From the NCBI GenBank assembly GCA_026390535.1, contig JAPLFT010000183.1, forward strand, positions 1 through 6,614: 6,614 nucleotides of DNA, in the 5' to 3' direction. Made by a program: the position numbers and the translations under genes. Source of the stretch: Pseudomonadota bacterium (GTDB lineage Bacteria > Bdellovibrionota > JAFGOL01). Each line of letters begins with the position of its first letter. Positions within the stretch are counted from its first letter, which is position 1. Under the pieces are notes generated by a model, which saw nothing but the letters and a program-made list of their open reading frames with translations, had not been told where the DNA came from and did not search any database. Positions 5,470 to 6,614 of the stretch are shown here, in pieces.

Positions 5470-5498
5470 TTGCAATAATATAACGAATTTGTTATATA
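5470..5498 (+). promoter_or_regulatory. Promoter of the XRE regulator gene
   Basis: TTGCAA (5470-5475), a 17-bp spacer ending in TGT, and TATATA (5493-5498) form a -35 and an extended -10. The predicted start point, about 7 nt after the -10, falls on the ATG at 5504-5506. Confidence 0.6.
5478..5497. promoter_or_regulatory. Palindromic operator candidate overlapping the XRE promoter
   Basis: ATATAACGAATTTGTTATAT is a 20-bp palindrome with one mismatched pair (G5485 against T5490); both 7-bp outer arms are perfect. It covers the spacer and nearly all of the -10 box. This is the usual position for autorepression by a dimeric XRE protein such as the one encoded just downstream. Confidence 0.6.
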
Positions 5499-5503
5499 GA
5501 CTT

Positions 5504-5806
5504 ATGAAGTTAAAAACAAATAGATTTAAAACCGCCAGAGAATTTGGTAAAGCTATAGGGCTTAGCCATATAGAGATGGATCTAATACAGCAAAAAAAGA
5601 AACTTATAACAAAACTTAAAGATAAAAGGATGGAACTCAATATCTCCCAAGCAGAACTTGCTAACCTGGTCGGTACTAAACAACCCGCAATAGCCAGAAT
5701 GGAGACAGGATTAGTGAGTGAAGTAAGTATGGATTTCCTGCTAAAAATAGCAATGCTGCTAGAAATGTCTGTAACTATAAAACCCACGATTAAAACAGCG
5801 GCGTAG
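5504..5806 (+). CDS. XRE-family helix-turn-helix regulator (antitoxin-like)
   Basis: From ATG 5504 the product is 100 residues. A basic N-terminus leads to F-K-T-A-R-E-F-G-K-A-I-G-L (8-20) and a Lys-rich helix (31-43). A complete HTH_3/XRE motif follows: I-S-Q-A-E-L-A-N-L-V-G (47-57) as the first helix and K-Q-P-A-I-A-R-M-E-T-G (59-69) as the recognition helix. The closing segment is V-S-M-D-F-L-L-K-I-A-M-L-L. Small HTH proteins of this type are often HigA-like antitoxins or autoregulators. The frame is open back to ATG 5465 (113 residues), but neither start has a Shine-Dalgarno sequence. The 5465 start would make the promoter and operator part of the coding region, and the added 13 residues do not look family-like. 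The gene follows the DUF1016 nuclease in the same direction and converges on a Dph6-like gene, 15 nt from its stop. Confidence 0.85.
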   Translation: MKLKTNRFKTAREFGKAIGLSHIEMDLIQQKKKLITKLKDKRMELNISQAELANLVGTKQPAIARMETGLVSEVSMDFLLKIAMLLEMSVTIKPTIKTAA

Positions 5807-5818
5807 CACCCTTGGTGC
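5806..5818. terminator. Small hairpin between convergent genes, weak terminator candidate
   Basis: GCACC and GGTGC form a 5-bp GC-rich stem with a 3-nt loop, starting on the last base of the XRE stop codon. It is followed by only a short T run before A residues. It is short for an intrinsic terminator but sits in the 15-nt convergent gap. Confidence 0.3.
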
Positions 5819-5821
5819 CAT

Positions 5822-6499
5822 TTAAACAGGTATCAAATCACCAAAATAAAAACGGTTATCTCGCAAAACGATGTCTCCCATTGTAAACGCTATTCTTTCT
5901 TTGAATATCAGTCCGTCATATACAAATGAGTGGAATTCTCCGTTTTCACCGCATGGGTCAACGCCGGAAGGAAGCTCCTGCAAGAATTGCTCATCATAAA
6001 CTCTACCGACAAATCTTTTATCAAGAACATTTGAGTCAACACAGGTAATAACTGCCTTAAATCCCAAATCTATAAATGTATGGGCAAGTTCGGTAGTTTC
6101 TCTTTTCCATAGAGGAAATATTCCTTTCATTCCTACTTTTGATAGATTTTCTTCCCGATATTTTCTTAAGTCTTCTAAAAAGATATCTCCAAAAACAACT
6201 GATGAAACACCTCGACTTTTATAGTCCATCAGTTTGTCTTTCATTTTTGTCTCATATTCATTGTTGGATGCTTGCTTCGTGATATAGATCTTTTCGAGTG
6301 GAAGGCCTAAAGATTCTGCCTGTTGCTCAAGGAGAATACGCTGAACACCATGCATACTGATCCTATCGTAGCCCTCTGTTACGGTTGTTAGCAATGCCCA
6401 TATTTCATAACTATGAATCTTTTGTAGTTCGTAAAGAGCCATGGCACTGTCTTTGCCACCACTCCATGCAAAAAAAGCTTTTTCATTTGTATGTGCCAT
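5822..6499 (-). CDS. Dph6/COG2102-family ATP-pyrophosphatase (diphthine-ammonia ligase-like)
   Basis: This 225-residue protein has the adenine-nucleotide alpha-hydrolase fold. The PP-loop F-A-W-S-G-G-K-D-S-A-M-A-L-Y is at 10-23, with S13-G-G-K-D-S18 binding ATP pyrophosphate. Family-specific motifs follow: I-S-M-H-G-V near 47-52, F-G-D-I-F-L-E-D-L-R-K-Y-R-E (103-116), G-I-F-P-L-W (126-131) and the C-terminal G-V-D-P-C-G-E-N-G-E-F-H-S-F-V (179-193). Length and motifs are complete. In eukaryotes and archaea this family amidates diphthine on elongation factor 2. Bacteria lack diphthamide, so here the enzyme must adenylate and probably amidate another, unknown substrate. The ATG at 6499 has no good Shine-Dalgarno sequence (ACACCTCAA precedes it), but any later start would lose the PP-loop. 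Confidence 0.88.
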   Translation of the reverse strand: MAHTNEKAFFAWSGGKDSAMALYELQKIHSYEIWALLTTVTEGYDRISMHGVQRILLEQQAESLGLPLEKIYITKQASNNEYETKMKDKLMDYKSRGVSSVVFGDIFLEDLRKYREENLSKVGMKGIFPLWKRETTELAHTFIDLGFKAVITCVDSNVLDKRFVGRVYDEQFLQELPSGVDPCGENGEFHSFVYDGLIFKERIAFTMGDIVLRDNRFYFGDLIPV

Positions 6500-6535
6500 T
6501 TGAGGTGTAAATCACTGTATCAAAAACCGCTGCAA

Positions 6536-6565
6536 AATCTATTGGAAAAATAGCAATGATTTCAA
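6536..6565 (-). promoter_or_regulatory. Possible promoter of the Dph6-like gene
   Basis: The minus strand has TTGAAA (6560-6565), an 18-bp spacer and TAGATT (6536-6541), which would start transcription about 30 nt before the ATG. TTGATT with TATTTT further upstream competes but is 19 bp apart. No gene is seen in 6500-6614. Confidence 0.35.
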
Positions 6566-6614
6566 TACCGCAATCAAGTACAAAGTTTATACAAAGCCTG
6601 CACTGTTGATGTTA

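Noticed and set aside
5437..5787. Minus-strand frame of 116 codons opposite the XRE gene
   Set aside because: The plus-strand XRE HTH motif is unmistakable; the apparent hydrophobic minus product is a reflection of Lys/Ile-rich codons.
6490..6611. Minus-strand frame open from the stop at the right edge, overlapping the start of the Dph6-like gene
   Set aside because: It has no usable start codon except a late GTG, begins right after a TAA and matches no family I know.

Overview
The window is moderately AT-rich bacterial chromosome, densely packed, with six of nine genes coding for exported or membrane proteins. Three of these are lipoproteins (Cys at residues 21, 20 and 16), and two have relaxed lipoboxes (L-F-S-C and F-T-G-C). 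Type I signal peptides, strong GGAGG-type ribosome binding sites and a MORN-like secreted protein fit a diderm bacterium. The lipobox style recalls spirochaetes or uncultured candidate phyla, but nothing here fixes the taxonomy. There are no rRNA, tRNA, transposase or CRISPR sequences.

Left part (1-3322). A truncated minus-strand lipoprotein with cadherin-like beta-sandwich repeats runs off the left edge. It is divergent from a 59-residue exported Lys/Ala/Pro-rich peptide gene on the plus strand, which ends at a clear hairpin terminator (1022-1057). Four minus-strand genes follow. Read in transcription order from the right they are: a small lipoprotein (3322-2918) and a three-helix membrane protein (2901-2440), probably one operon; a lipoprotein with three dockerin/EF-hand-like calcium loops (2369-1671), with its own near-consensus promoter; and an exported MORN-like protein (1590-1060), whose promoter is overlaid by a perfect 10+10 bp inverted repeat.

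Middle (3323-4330). A divergent intergenic region holds a tandem 17-bp direct repeat. It is followed by a plus-strand aspartate/glutamate racemase-family protein that carries a signal peptide and has Ser instead of the first catalytic Cys. This gene is visibly richer in GC than its neighbours.

Right part (4331-6614). A DUF1016/YhcG-type PD-(D/E)XK nuclease gene is followed by a small XRE-family regulator. Between them lies a promoter overlapped by an 18-of-20 palindrome, which looks like an autoregulatory operator. If that promoter is real, the regulator mRNA may be leaderless. A minus-strand ATP-pyrophosphatase of the Dph6/COG2102 family converges on the regulator.

Three of the promoters share one layout: a TTGxxx -35, a 17-bp spacer and an extended -10 TGTTATA. 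No complete, plainly new multi-gene system can be demonstrated. The best leads are the exported racemase lacking its first Cys, the nuclease-regulator pair with its operator, and the MORN-gene palindrome.
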